Part shown: positions 36,683-48,254 of the stretch, one piece after another
Numbering within the stretch: the first letter of the stretch is position 1
Layout of the letters: each line of letters begins with the position of its first letter
Assembly: GCF_958450345.1 (NCBI RefSeq)
Contig: NC_088781.1
Span: 42,147,357-42,211,356, forward strand
Length of the DNA stretch: 64,000 nt
Direction: 5' to 3'
Source of the DNA: Calliphora vicina
Lineage: Eukaryota > Arthropoda > Insecta > Diptera > Calliphoridae
Made by a program: the position numbers and the translations under genes
The notes under the pieces: model-generated
Database searches by the model: none
What the model was told of the DNA's origin: nothing
What the model saw: the letters and a program-made list of their open reading frames with translations, nothing else

Positions 36683-37553
36683 GAAGATTATTGCTCTTTT
36701 TTGCTCGAACAGGTAACTGACTTAACCATTTTTTTTATTAAATAAAAACTTTCTTTAAGAACATATATCAATTTTATGTTTTTCTTTAAGGTATCTTTAA
36801 AGAGAACATTTTGGTATAAAAAACATGTCCTATATTTCGACGAAGTCGCCATTACGACCTTTGCAATTTGACCTATTTTTTTTATCAAAATTTTAATTTT
36901 GGGCAACATGCTCTAAAATCCCAAAGTTGGGATCAGAAAACGAAAAGCAGCTTTGGTAACCTTGATGTGTTCCATATTTATGCCCAAAGTACTTTCCCAG
37001 GAAATGTGGACCCTATATGCAAAATTGTAAAATATACCATTTTTGGGATTAGGAACCATTTAATCCACATTTATTCCGAACTAATTTCTTTTGCAATATT
37101 TTAAAATATTGCACTTTTAGAAATGCCAGATTTATTTCCAAAAAATGTTTATTCTACCCCTCTGTGTGCTAAAATCTGGCCAGACCATCACAGGGAACTT
37201 ATACCGAACGCAACATATTCGTTTGAAGCGAGCATTGGCCGAAAAACGCCCATAATATGCAGCCAGACATAAAATGTATTATTACTGACAACACTCAACC
37301 ACATGTTGCAATATGTTTTAAAAATAATTTATAATGAAGCGGTTGGGAAGTTTTACCTCGCCCGAGATCTTTCGATCTCTTCAGAACACTCTCTCTGGGA
37401 TACGCTACACTTTGGAACAGAGTATACGAAATTGGCTTGTTTCGTTCTTGGCCTCAAAAGATGACCAGTTCTTTTGGCTCGTAATCCAACTGTTTCAAAA
37501 TAAAAGTTAAAAAATTTAAAAAATTTACTTGTAATCCAGATATGTATGTATAT

Positions 37554-39537
37554 GGGGGATTTCATGTCAAGTGAACCAACTTTTAAAATCGATGGTCTCC
37601 CACTCGCATCCCACTAAGAGAGCAAAAAACTCATAAAGGAATGGACCTAAGCTTTCATTTGAAAAAAAGTTCGATTTTGCCAAAAAAAAAAAAAATGTGT
37701 ATCTTGAGTTACAAAACATTTATTTTGCGCATCCCACTAAGAAACCAAATAGGCCTTAAAGGAATAGACCCAAAATTTCTTTTGAGCAAAAAAAAAAAAA
37801 ATTAAAAAAGGGCCCATTTGAAAAAAAAGTAAGATTTTACAAAAAAAAAAAAGTAAAAAATTGCATATTTTGAGTTACAAAACATTTATTTTGATAAATA
37901 TCCCACTCGCATCTCACTAAGCGACTAAATAGGTCTTCAAGGAAAATATCTGTGCTTTCTGTTGAGCAAAAAAAAAAAATTAAAAAGAGGGCCCATTTCG
38001 AAAAAAAGTTAAAAAAGTTTTTGATTTTGAAAAAAAAAATCTAAAATTGTATATCCTGAGTTACAAAACATTTATTTTGCTTATATCCCACTCGCATCCC
38101 ACTAAGCAACCAAATAGGTCTTAAAGAAAAATAGCTAAGCTTTATTTTAAGAAAAAAGGGCCCATTTTGAAAAAAAAATCAAAAAAGTTTTTGATTTCGG
38201 AAAAAAAATAATAAATTTTTTTTATTTTTTTTTTATTGAAGAAATAGCTATCTAAACTATTTGGAACACATTTTGCTAAGAACAATAGGTAATAAGTAGG
38301 GGGCGGATTCTCATGCATTTATTATTGGAAAATATGCGCCTAAAATATGAGCCTAAAATATGCTTCAAAAATATCAAAATATGACTTAAAAAAGTTAAAA
38401 AATATGCACTTATATTTTTGTGCAGAAACATAAAATAATTAAGTATGGATTTCGGAATATCCAAAAAATACACAACACTGTTCCCAGCTGTTATGACTCT
38501 TTAAATTAGACTATAAAATAAACAATTAAAGTTCTAAAATTATTTTTGAAATAATTTTTCTTCTGAAAATAATAACTTATAGACGGTAATTATTAATAAT
38601 GTCTGATCACTTGGCTGACTCCAATTTATATAATTTGGGTCAGTTGTCACTTAAGTGTCTCTAAGTAATCTATAGTGTAGTCACTTTAAACGTTAATTGT
38701 GTAGTTCATTTGTCTCTAAGTTATCCAAAAGTGTCAATTGACCATCTTCTTTGGACATGAACGTGTTAAAATAACTAGTCACGTTTCTATTTATGTAACT
38801 AATTGTCACCCTAAATGATAGGTAAAATCACTAGTTCAGGACAGTCTCCTAGAACTGCTGGTAAATGTCTGTCAGGTGCGGTAACTGTTTATGTGAAGTT
38901 ACAAAATCTGTCGATAACGATATCTCTTATAAATTGAATTTGCAACGAAAACAAATATGAATGTTTTCAATACATTTAATGAATATTAAATACTTAAAAA
39001 ACTAAACTTTTTGAAGCAAAATGCTTTGAAATGATACCTTCAATTACTGATGAGAAATTAAGAACATAATGCAGTTTCTCGATGTCGAAAGAAGTTAGTC
39101 GATACATTTACTGCTATTTCTATAAAAAATTTGACAAAACACTTTTTGGCCAGACAATATGTTGCCCACTGACGACCAAAAATTATATTTGTATTAAAAA
39201 TATGCATTTTGAACTAAAATATAACAAAATATGCAAAAATATGCACTAACAAATCGATGCAATTTTGCAGCAAAATGTGCGATTCGGATAGATAATTAGC
39301 CTACATTGTATTTGGAAGTTCGAAAAAAAACATACATTTGCATATAAATCCGCCCCCTAGTAATAAGTTACATGGATGAGAAAAATCACATGTTTGGCCA
39401 AAATGTCAAATTTTGACCCCCTCTAACTCCGGTAGTTCTTGACCGATCGTGTTTGAATTACTATCCAATAGGTCTAACCTTGATGCAAATTTCATCCCGA
39501 TCGGAAGAAATCGATTTCACTTGACGTGAAATCCCCC
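37554..39537. mobile_element. TIR element GGGGGATTTCA (1,984 bp) with 6-bp TSD
   Basis: Ends are GGGGGATTTCATGTCAAGTG, then AA, on the left and the same with one mismatch (CGTCAAG) on the right. The duplication GTATAT lies at 37548-37553 and 39538-39543. The left third holds four degenerate units with ACTCGCATCCCACTAAG (near 37605, 37733, 37905, 38092). No transposase is recognisable. A 1,063-bp hAT MITE is nested within. Superfamily unassigned; a 6-bp duplication is unusual among common fly transposons. Confidence 0.83.
38297..39359. mobile_element. hAT-type MITE, 1,063 bp, perfect 8-bp TSD
   Basis: Ends are TAGGGGGCGGATT on both sides in inverted orientation. The target GTAATAAG is duplicated exactly at 38289-38296 and 39360-39367. 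Internal text repeats AAATATGC motifs (AATATGCGCCT, AAATATGCTTC, AATATGCACTT). The end sequence TAGGG and 8-bp duplication fit hAT. There is no transposase, so it is non-autonomous. The 65-codon frame at 38276-38473 overlaps its end and is not a gene. Confidence 0.92.
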
Positions 39538-39765
39538 GTATATCAAAAATAGGCCAAAATTCTAGGTTGTCCTGGTTTAAATAGCAACTGAACCGGGACT
39601 ATAGCGGATATATTGATGTATGAATCATTTATTTAAGTTATTTGGGTACTACGCAAAGTTGTTTTCAACATACAGACAGACATAGCTATATAGACTTTAT
39701 GGGGTCGAAAATGAAATGAAAAATATAGAATTTACAAATGGAATGGAACAAACCTTTTCCACACA

Positions 39766-41280
39766 TGCTGAAGAGCATAATAAACTCATTTAAAATATCC
39801 CAAAAATTTTTCTCGTTATTTATATTTTTCTAATCTTGTTGTATGAAACAAACTTTAACAGGATCTAGCTATTACTATAGAATTAAATTTTAACATGAGA
39901 TTTGTAATTCACTTAAAAAAACAATCCAGTTAAAATTTCTCCAAAACAAATTTTTATTATTCTGCTTGTGATTATAAATATATATTTTTATTTGGGCAAT
40001 TTTCTGGTTTAATTGTCATCAACATTCACAGGGTGTAAAAAATATGTGTATTTTTGTTTAACATTCTATAAAATTGCATTTTTCCTCTGCCGTTTCATGT
40101 TCATGTATGTAGTTTTGTTTAATATTAATCTACCATGTTTTTATCACAACTTTTTTTTTGCAATCTAGCGATTTTTTTTCTGCGTTGGTTGGATTTTTTA
40201 TGCAAAAACAGAAAAAAATTAAGAATAAAATAAAACTAAAACATTTTGTTGGAAAAACAAATATAATATAAAATAAAAATAATAATAATAATAAAAAACC
40301 AGTGAAATACTGATAGAAAATCTGTTGTTGTTACTGGGAATTTGTATAAACAGACATATTCAATCGCATTGAACCAGTGAATCGTGCCACCCCGTTTTTT
40401 CCCACTCTGACGCCCTTGTTCCTTCCCCAACACTACACATAGTTTTTATGGCTATATTTTGTGTGTTCACGATATGAGGACCGTATTTATACTACAATAT
40501 TCATACATTTTTAATACCCCACCACCAATTTAGTAGTTTTGCACGCGCAAATTGTTCATCTAATGAACAATTTCCGTACTAGTTTTTTTTCCAGCTTTTT
40601 GATTTTTTTTCTTCTTTTTTTTTCTGCTGTGTAAATGTAATGTTTTTGTGTTTTGTACATTTTCAAAGTAAAATTTCGTTTAATATACATAAAACTGTAT
40701 GTGCATGTGCTGTTGGTATTTATATCTTAATAGTCTGATATGTGTGTTAAAATGTAATTTGAAATTATACCATGCTGCTGGTATTATAAAGTGTTACAAT
40801 ATTTTGAATACAACAAAAAAATATATACAATAATAAACTTATAAATATGTATTATACCAATTTGTATAAAATAACATTTTGTTATAATTACAGCTACGTT
40901 ATGGTTAAGTTGCATTGATAAAAACGTAACCAATTTGCGTTAAATTTGTGTGTGTACATTTTGTTAAAACGCTTAAGGTACTTTCACATGTTTCAAATAT
41001 TTGAGGAAATAAATGTAAACACAAATTTGACATAAAGTTAAGTTGATGTGAAATGACTTTTGTAACAAAAACTATAACTTTACTTAGAGACTGACTAATT
41101 CAGCATCGCCCAGCCCAAATACCAAAAGGTAGATATACGAAATTTGGACTATAGGTCCCTATAAATTTCCACTAAGAAGGCATTTTGGATTAGGCGGTAA
41201 AAACGAGTAAATTCGTTAACCTTATATCTTCTAGACTAATTAGATATAAACTAAATTCAAAAACCATCTTTATCTACTTA
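39766..41280. other. AT-rich low-copy interval; no gene
   Basis: The frame at 40236-40433 (minus) has a few non-biased residues but no motif. AAT repeats lie near 40280-40300. Nothing else is evident. Confidence 0.4.
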
Positions 41281-41984
41281 AAAAATTAGCAGACAGCTAT
41301 TTGGTACTTTTTTTGAAATTCAAACCTTTTAGGGTAGAAAATGTGTAACACCCGAATTTTGGTACTTTTTTTACCAATACTTCATTTAAACCAATAAACA
41401 TAGACATAAATCTCAAAACGATTTCTTTAGTTATTAAAAATAACAAATATAGGTTTGGTACTTTTAGGAAATTTGGTACTTTTTCATAAAATAATGTTTT
41501 TCTATAAATTGATAAAGACATATGAATATTTTATTATGATCTCTTACTGAAATTTACTTAAATAAAATTTCTTATTTTTTGAAATTCAAACATTTTAGGG
41601 AAAAATGGGAACAACTGTATTTTGGTACTTTGGTGCCCATGTATTTTTAAACCAATAAACAAAGAACTAAATTTCAAAAAGTATTCTTTACTTATTACAA
41701 AAATAAGAAATATGAGCTTGGTACTTTTAGAAAATTTGGTACTTTTTTTCATAAAATAGTATTTTTCTATAAATTGACATAGACATATGAATATTTTATT
41801 ATGAACTCCCACTAAGGTACTGAAATTTATTTAAATAAAATTTCTTATTTTTTTTTTGAAATTCGAACCTTTTAGTGTTGAAAACATGTAAAACCATTAT
41901 TTTGGTACTTTTTTGCTACCCCATGTAATAAGTATAGAAATAAGTTTCAAATCATATTCTTTACTTATTTAAGAACTAGTGAGA

Positions 41985-43230
41985 GAGAAATTTTTTTTTT
42001 TGAATTTAAAAATTTAAAATTTTTTTTTTTAAATTTAAAAAAAAAAAAATTTTTGGTGAAAAAAAATTCGGGTTAAATAATATTTTTTCCGATTTTGACC
42101 CATTGTAGGTCCAACTTATATACGTCACACAGTGTGGTAGATCGCAAATCTAACTGGACAAAATTAATAAAGCACGTTGCACAGTGGTATGAGAATAAAA
42201 AAAGAGGGAAATAAATCTGTAACTTCTAAACCCTTACGCCGATTTAAATGAAATTTCTCATGCGCAAAGAGGAAGTGTAGTCGAGTTTAAGTTTTGAACT
42301 TGGACCTCATGACCCCACCAGGAGCGGGACCAGGGGTTCCCAAAGTAGGACACCTCGGGTATGTTCAATTTTTAAAATGATCCCGTATAGCTTAGGAGAT
42401 ATTCGCATTTGAAAATTTAATTTTCAACATTTTTACCCACCCTACACCAGTTTTTTGGTGAAAGCGGTTCCAAATATTCTCCGATTTTATCCATTTATTT
42501 TATAGGATTAACAATAGATCTATATATCAAATAAAGAATGAAGTGTTTAAAAATCATGACTGAGTCCAAAGTTACATGCATTTGAATATAAAAAAAATTA
42601 AAACAGGCTTTTCTTCGCAATTTTTTTTGGGAAAAAAGTACTTTTATTCTTTTTAAGTTATCTAAAAAATTTCTAAGAGGATGTATATACTTTTTGAAAA
42701 GCTAACTTTACGCCAAATATTTTAAATGAAAAAATCATTTATAATTTTTGATACCGACGGGATCAGGTCCATTCAAAAATTCACAAATCGCAAAATATAG
42801 TAACCTATTTTAGATGGCCCAATAACTTCTTAATTATTTTGTAAAGGGTTCCGATAACCCCGCCCCTGGTATAGATATTATAGCCAAAAAACGAAAAAAA
42901 TCCCATTTTTGGGATTTTTCAAGATTTTTTTGGGAATTGCGGGATACGTGATAACACATTTCAAAATTTGTTTTTATTTTTCCATTTTAAATAGAAAAAT
43001 CTACATAACTGTGAAAAAATATTCATAAATAAAAATTTTATTTCAATTTGAAAAAATTGTTGCCAGACATTTATTTTTTAATTTTGTCCAGCTAGATTTG
43101 TGATTTACCACAGTATGCGTCGGTGCAAAGGAAACTTCTCGAAAGCATGCCTGGCAGAATTATTAAAGATTTGGATCCCAAAGATATCTGGGGTCTTCAG
43201 AAAATTGATTTCAACAAACAGACAATTAAT
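41985..43230 (+). repeat. Family A remnant split by a MITE
   Basis: TTCGGGTTAAATAATATTTT, CCGATTTTGACCCATTGTAG and GTCCAACTTATATACGTC precede the MITE. After it the text is CGGTGCAAAGG and then GAAACTTCTCGAAAGCATGC, so the middle of the repeat has been deleted. It ends near 43230 (AACAAACAGACA). Confidence 0.7.
42127..43113. mobile_element. hAT-like MITE (~987 bp) in family A
   Basis: Left end CAGTGTGGTAGATCGCAAAT, then CTAACTGGACAAAATTAA; the right end, read inward, is CTGTGGTAAATCACAAATCT, then AGCTGGACAAAATTAA. Flanks TATACGTC (42119-42126) and TATGCGTC (43114-43121) form an 8-bp duplication with one mismatch, at a site intact as TATACGTCGTTGC in other family A copies. A related fragment lies at 52927-53330. 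Confidence 0.8.
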
Positions 43231-44411
43231 GGGTAAAAATGTTATTTATTTTTTGTACTTTTTTTCATAAAATAATGTTTTTCTCTAAATTGACGTAGAT
43301 ATATGAATATTTTATTATGAGCTCTCACTACGATATTCAAATTTAGTTAAATAAAATTTCTTATTTTTTTAAAATGTGAACCTTTTACTGTGTAACACCA
43401 CTATTTTGGTACTTTTTTCTACCTCTTAAACCAATAAACATAGAATTAAATTTCAAATCGTATTCTTTACTTATTTAAAAATAACAAATAGAGGTGTGGT
43501 ACTTTTTGGAAAACGAGCAATTAAGGGGTTAAAAATTTTATTTATTTTTGGTACTTTTTTTCATAATAAAGTGAGAAATTTATTTAAATAAAATTAATTT
43601 TTTTGAAATTCGAACCTTTAGGGTTGAAAACATGTAAAACCAGTATTTTGGTACTTTTTTTGCTACCCCATTTACCTCTTAAACCAATAAACATAAAAAT
43701 AAATGTCAAATAGTATTCTTTACTTATTTAAAAATAACAAATATAGGTTTGTAACTTTTTGAAAATCTCAACAATTAAGGGTATAAACTTTATTTATTTT
43801 TGGTACTTTTTTTCATAAAATAGTATTTTTGTATAAATTGACATAAACATATGAATATTTTATTATGAACTCTCACTACCATACAGAAATTTATTTAAAT
43901 ACAATTCGTATAATTTCAATGGTCACAAAAAAGTACCAAAAGGGGGGTAAAAACGGATAAACACATTTGATTTGAAATTATTAAGTCAATTGTAATAAAA
44001 TTTTAAATATTGGTTGCTGCAGTCATACAACAATTAACTAACAGGGTGCTTTTTGGAACTGTGTAAATAAATCCAATACAAATCAGTCATATTTTATACC
44101 AAAAATCAATTTTTAGTATACAAAACTCAAATTTCTTAAATCGTTAATAATATCGTAGATACTGCGATTTTAAGAAAAATAAGTTCTAAAATAGATGTTT
44201 AATATAAAATAATTTAAACTGGCGCTGAATCAGGGAGATTAAAAAGGAAATTCAAACCCAACCCAAAACGAAAATGTTTAAGATAACAAAGGTAAAAAAG
44301 AAAAATATCAAAAATAAATTTACTTTATACACCCCACCACAAAAGGTTGACCTGGCCAGACTTTATAAATACTACAAGTTTAGGAAAAAAACTAACTCAA
44401 TCTGTGACCAC

Positions 44412-45397
44412 TAGAGTGCTCCAAGATTGTATGGACGAAAAAAAATTTCTAGGTACAGGCCGTCCCCCTCTAGAATGGTTCTATGTATTGTAGAAACTCG
44501 TTGTGTAAAATATTAGGATGATAGGATAACGCTAAACGTGCCGCAACGTGCCGCAACGACGCTGAAGTTTTGTGGTGCATTTACAAGGGGGAAAATGCAA
44601 TTTTTTCAGTTTTTGTTAAAAATTTGTCATTAAATAATTACTTTTGCAATTTAATTTAAAAGAATCGAAATGTACACGTAATTGTCGTTCTAATAAGATA
44701 TAAAAGACAAAAATTGGTTGAAAAATTTTAAAGTTATTAAAAAATCGCCAGGCCAGAAATGTAGCAACAAAATTAACATATTTTGATAAATATTATAATA
44801 AAAGTACATTTTTACTTAAAATATATCCATATTTACTTGTATATGAGTTTTTGTCTTCGTAGGATACCGGTAACCTATTCGCAGGTATGACCAAAAAAAA
44901 TTTAATTTTTTTAAAGGTAGTTTCAAAACTACAATTTCAAATTTTTAAAAATTTTGTTAAACAAATTTAAAAATTTTTTGATTATCACATTGGGATTTAT
45001 TGAGAACATAATAGGGAATAAAAATATGAAAAAAGTATGAAAATACCTCCTATAGTTTTTTCGTACCTGCGATTTAAAAATTGAGATTTTCGAGAAAAAC
45101 TATTTTTTTGGCCATATTTGATTAATGAGCCAAATTTCTTTACTGTTATGATTTTTAAGCAAAAGATATTCAGAATAGTATATTCCAGGTAATTCTAAAT
45201 ATAATCTGAAAGTTTTACTAAAATCGGAAAACGTTAACCCTTAAATCGTGAAGGTCAAAGGTAAATTTTTTCAATATTTGGAATTTCTCATGGAAACAGC
45301 GAAATATTTTACACAACGAGTTTCTACAATACATAGAACCATTCCAGAGGGGGGGGGACGGGCAAAATTCGCAATTTTATTTTTTTGGAGCACTCTA
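44412..45397. mobile_element. hAT-type MITE, 986 bp, perfect 8-bp TSD
   Basis: Perfect 11-bp ends TAGAGTGCTCC and GGAGCACTCTA. The target GTGACCAC is duplicated exactly at 44404-44411 and 45398-45405 within the 280-bp array. Internal text (GTGCCGCAACG, GGTGCATTTACAAGGGG, AATCGAAATGTACACGTAAT) is shared with the arms of the foldback at 10572-11661, so the two are relatives. The 63-codon frame at 45248-45439 crosses the right end and is not a gene. Confidence 0.93.
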
Positions 45398-46632
45398 GTG
45401 ACCACTCATATTTTATACCCAAAATCTATTTTTAGTTAAAAAACTCAAATATCTTAAAGCGATAATAACTTTGTATATACTGTGAATTCAATAAAAATTA
45501 GATCAATCTAAGATCATTCATATTTTATAACAAAAATTGATTTTATGTATAAAAAAACTCAAATTTAAAATGAAAATTCATCTACATAAAAAAAGTGGAC
45601 AGATGTTTGGTACTTTTTTGAAATTCGATAATTTTGTGGTAGAAAACGGGTAAAAACTATATTTTGGTACTTTTTTTGGAACCATATGTATCTTTTCAAC
45701 CAATAAAATAAATTTAAAATCGTATTTACATTTCAGAAAACCGCAAATATGAATTTGGTACTTTTTTGGAAATTCGAAGCCTTAATGGTTAAAAATTTTA
45801 TTTACTTTTGGTAATTTTTTTTATAAAATAAGTTTTTCTGTAAATTTGCATATATTATTATGAGCTGCCACTACGATATTGAAATTTATTTGAATAAAAG
45901 TTGTATCATTTTAATGGAAAACAAAAAGGGTAAAATCAGGGAAAAAATATTTAAAAAATTTTAAATATTGATTGTTCCAGTGATACAAAAATTAACTAAT
46001 AGAATATGCTTTGGAATTCGAGTGGGAAGGTGTTAATTTGTCTAAATCCGGGAAAATAGTTTGGTACCTTTTTAAATAATATAGTTCTTTATTGAGCAAA
46101 TTAACAGATTTGAATATGTGTCACAAAAACTTTTACCATCATTTTTAAATTTCAAACTTAAGGGGTGTTCAAGATCGAAAAGGGTATATTGGTACTTTTT
46201 CTCCTAATGGTACTTTCTTAATATTTTAGATTATTTACTTTTACGTTATAAAAGTTAGCTGATATGCTGCTGAGTGAAGTTAGAATTAAGGATATGGACC
46301 TTAAAGGTATTTATGTACCATAAAGAGAGAAAAAAAGGTACTTTTTCGTTCCACTAATGGTACTTTTTTGATTTTCTATAATAATTGATTTAGAAATATG
46401 ATATTAAGCATATATGGTACTGAGTGAGTTAGAATCCATGGGGGACCTTTCATTATTTTAATGGGAATAACCGAAATCATAACTTTAAGCTAAACTTAAG
46501 TTGATAGTAATGACTTTTGTAAGAAAAACTAAATATAATAAAGAACTTCTGCTATTCTCATGAATATATTTGATATATTGATAACAACACTGAGTTCGTA
46601 TGATAACTGCGGTCTTCGGAAAATCTATTTAA

Positions 46633-46872
46633 CCGTCGCTTTACCAATATTGGTTTAATATTTTTTTTAATTTTGTTTCGATTTAAATTAAATTTAAACT
46701 CACTGAACAAATTTTAGAGTTCTATAGACTTAAATAGAAACATTTTAAACATTTTATGAGGTTTTTTCGATTTTTTAAATTTTCGTTCGTCGCATATATT
46801 TATAGAAGTGCAGACCACCCGGGTGGGTATTGGTAAACCATGTACATTAAAAAATCTTTGGTAAAGCGAAGG
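46633..46872. mobile_element. TTAA-flanked MITE (piggyBac-like), 240 bp
   Basis: TTAA lies at 46629-46632 and 46873-46876. Ends read CCGTCGCTTTACCAA and, inward from the right, CCTTCGCTTTACCAA (one mismatch). TTAA duplication plus CC-starting ends fits piggyBac-type elements (Kolobok also uses TTAA). No coding capacity. Confidence 0.8.
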
Positions 46873-46876
46873 TTAA

Positions 46877-47574
46877 ACCAACAGAGAGATATCGCTAAAT
46901 GGACTGACTCAATTATCTATAGGGAACCAGAATGTATACATAAATACATATGTATATGGGTACTTTATAGAGTCACAAATGAAAGTTGTAGAAATTGCAA
47001 ACAGCATAACAAGTGAAGGGTGTCAAAAGGTCAAGAGGTCATGGTTCCGGCTTAGGTTTAAAAAACCGTAGGTGTGAGTAATTGTTTTTTAAAATTTTTC
47101 TCCAAAAAATTTTATTTTGCAGGAAATCTTTATTTGTATTTCAAGGCACTACAATCATATTTGTAATCTCTTTCAATATTTTTCTAATTGTGTTTAATTA
47201 AAAGTATCCATTGCCATTGCAATTGCATGTTCAACAAATGAAAGTGTTTAAATTTATTTGCCTGGCTTTTGATTGTGGGTTTTTTTAGTTTGTATTTGGT
47301 TTTCCAAGAAAAATATCGTTTCTGTTATTTATTTATTTTATGCATAATTTTATATCTATTGTCAAACAGTAATAAAAAAAATAATAACAAATGGAAATAA
47401 TAATAATATTGCGCAGTTTTGTATTTTTACAAAAATATGATTTCTATTATTACATATTTTAAAAAGAATAAATTGAATTTATTTATAAGCAGACCAATAG
47501 GAAATGTAAAGGAGAATCTTTATAAAGTAATATATTTTTGAGGACATATAACTTTATATAGGTTATATAACTTT
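46877..47574. other. AT-rich interval; no gene
   Basis: A short degenerate family A-like tail (GGACTGACTCAATTATCTAT to AACAGCATAACAAGTGAAGG) lies at about 46895-47025. No gene is seen. Confidence 0.4.
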
Positions 47575-47706
47575 TACCCCCATTAACAGGAAGCCTGGTT
47601 ATGCCTTAACTAATAGTTATACTGTCGGTTAAAATTACTTTTGTATGAAAAATGTCAGTATAACTATTAGTTAACACATAACCAGCCTTCGTGTTACTGG
47701 GGGTTA
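47575..47706. mobile_element. Hairpin MITE, ~132 bp
   Basis: ACCCCCATTAACAGGAAGCC, then TGGTTATGCCTTAACTAATA and GTTATACTG, is mirrored by CAGTATAACTATTAGTTAAC, ACATAACCAGCCTTCGTGTT and ACTGGGGGT. Stem about 50 bp with several mismatches and a ~30-nt loop. Target duplication unclear. Confidence 0.75.
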
Positions 47707-48254
47707 GTAGGACAACTGAGACACATTTATAACAAAGTCTTGAAGTGTCTCTAGATTTATAATTTCCTACTGGGATTTAATCTTGCAGCACATTCGTTGT
47801 CTTTAGAATTCAAAAGATTTCAGCGAATTTTTATGCACAAACTCGAGCAGTATTGTGTTTAAAAAAAAGATGTGATTTTAGTTTTACGTTCAAAAATATA
47901 ATAAAACAACATTAAGTATTCAAGTCACAAAATTCGTGTTTAACAAAAATTAAACAAAATAAAAAACAAGAACTACATAGCTAAACATTAATATTAATAG
48001 TTTTGTTTTAAACAAAACTAAAGTATATATGTCAATGCTACCACAAATATGTGAAAAAGTATGTTATAATAAGAATTCCATTACGTAGAATAAATTATCA
48101 TAAACAAAATCTTAGATAACAAGACAAAAAAAAAATAGATTTAAATTATTGCAACATTAAGGAATATTTTTTGGGACATTTATTTTCAAAACTAAAGATT
48201 TTGATTTTCAAATAAAATGAGGTTTTAGCCAAAAAAATTAAATTGTTGTGGCTG
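47707..48254. other. AT-rich interval; short palindrome only
   Basis: TAGTTTTGTTT-T-AAACAAAACTA near 47998-48020 is a perfect odd palindrome. No gene is seen. Confidence 0.4.

Larger units (their letters stand above)
35585..37164. mobile_element. hAT-like TIR insertion inside the mariner
   Basis: The left end starts CAGCGGGCACAATCAAAATT; the right end, read inward, starts CAGAGGGGTAGAATAAACAT. Both continue TTTTTGRAAATAAATCTGG and CATTTCTAA, giving an inverted repeat of about 45 bp with mismatches. The mariner frame is interrupted between YYELL and LKSGQ. The flanking 8 bp (CTGCTGCA and TGTGCTAA) are only partly alike, so the target duplication is decayed or slightly misplaced. The element carries a family B insertion. 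The 36868-37104 frame has no recognisable domain. Confidence 0.7.
35064..37520 (+). pseudogene. Broken mariner transposase, interrupted by a 1.6 kb insertion
   Basis: The 5' part (35064-35584) begins inside the N-terminal helix-turn-helix region (SHRLLTKACGE, CERWFVRFRSGDFDT), with an in-frame stop after CTGQS and a frameshift near 35270. It continues through WVPYEL, a stop at 35400-35402, HRIITSDEKWIYYDN (first catalytic Asp), a TAG replacing Trp after MLCI, and YYELL. After the insertion (35585-37164) it resumes LKSGQTITGNLYRTQ, LKRALAEKRP, a frameshift, TDNTQPHVA (second Asp), GWEVLPRP, FRSLQNTLSGIRYTLEQ and NWLVSFLASKDDQFFW. The segment bearing the third catalytic Asp is deleted. Both terminal inverted repeats are missing. 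Motif style suggests the mauritiana/cecropia-like groups. Transposition-incompetent. Confidence 0.92.
37515..39765 (+). repeat. Family A variant interrupted by a 2 kb TIR element
   Basis: Family A text GTAATCCAGATATGTATGTA ends at the insertion (37553) and resumes at 39538 with GTATATCAAAAATAGGCC. It then continues through GATATATTGATGTATGAATC and ACAGACAGACATAGC to about 39765. The left part of the copy is truncated against the mariner end near 37515. Confidence 0.7.
41281..46400. repeat. ~280-bp tandem array with TTTGGTACTTTTT motifs
   Basis: The unit contains TTTTTTGAAATTCAAACCTT, TTTTGGTACTTTTT, ACCAATAAACATAGA, a second GGTACTTTTTTTCATAAAAT and CATATGAATATTTTATTATG. Starts are near 41310, 41577 and 41857 in the left block, then 43360, 43600 and 45620 onward after insertions. 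Divergence increases towards 46400, where only GGTACTTTTT motifs remain. Two MITEs and a family A remnant interrupt it. Minus-strand frames at 41297-41521 and 41558-41812 are successive copies of the same unit frame. Confidence 0.82.
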
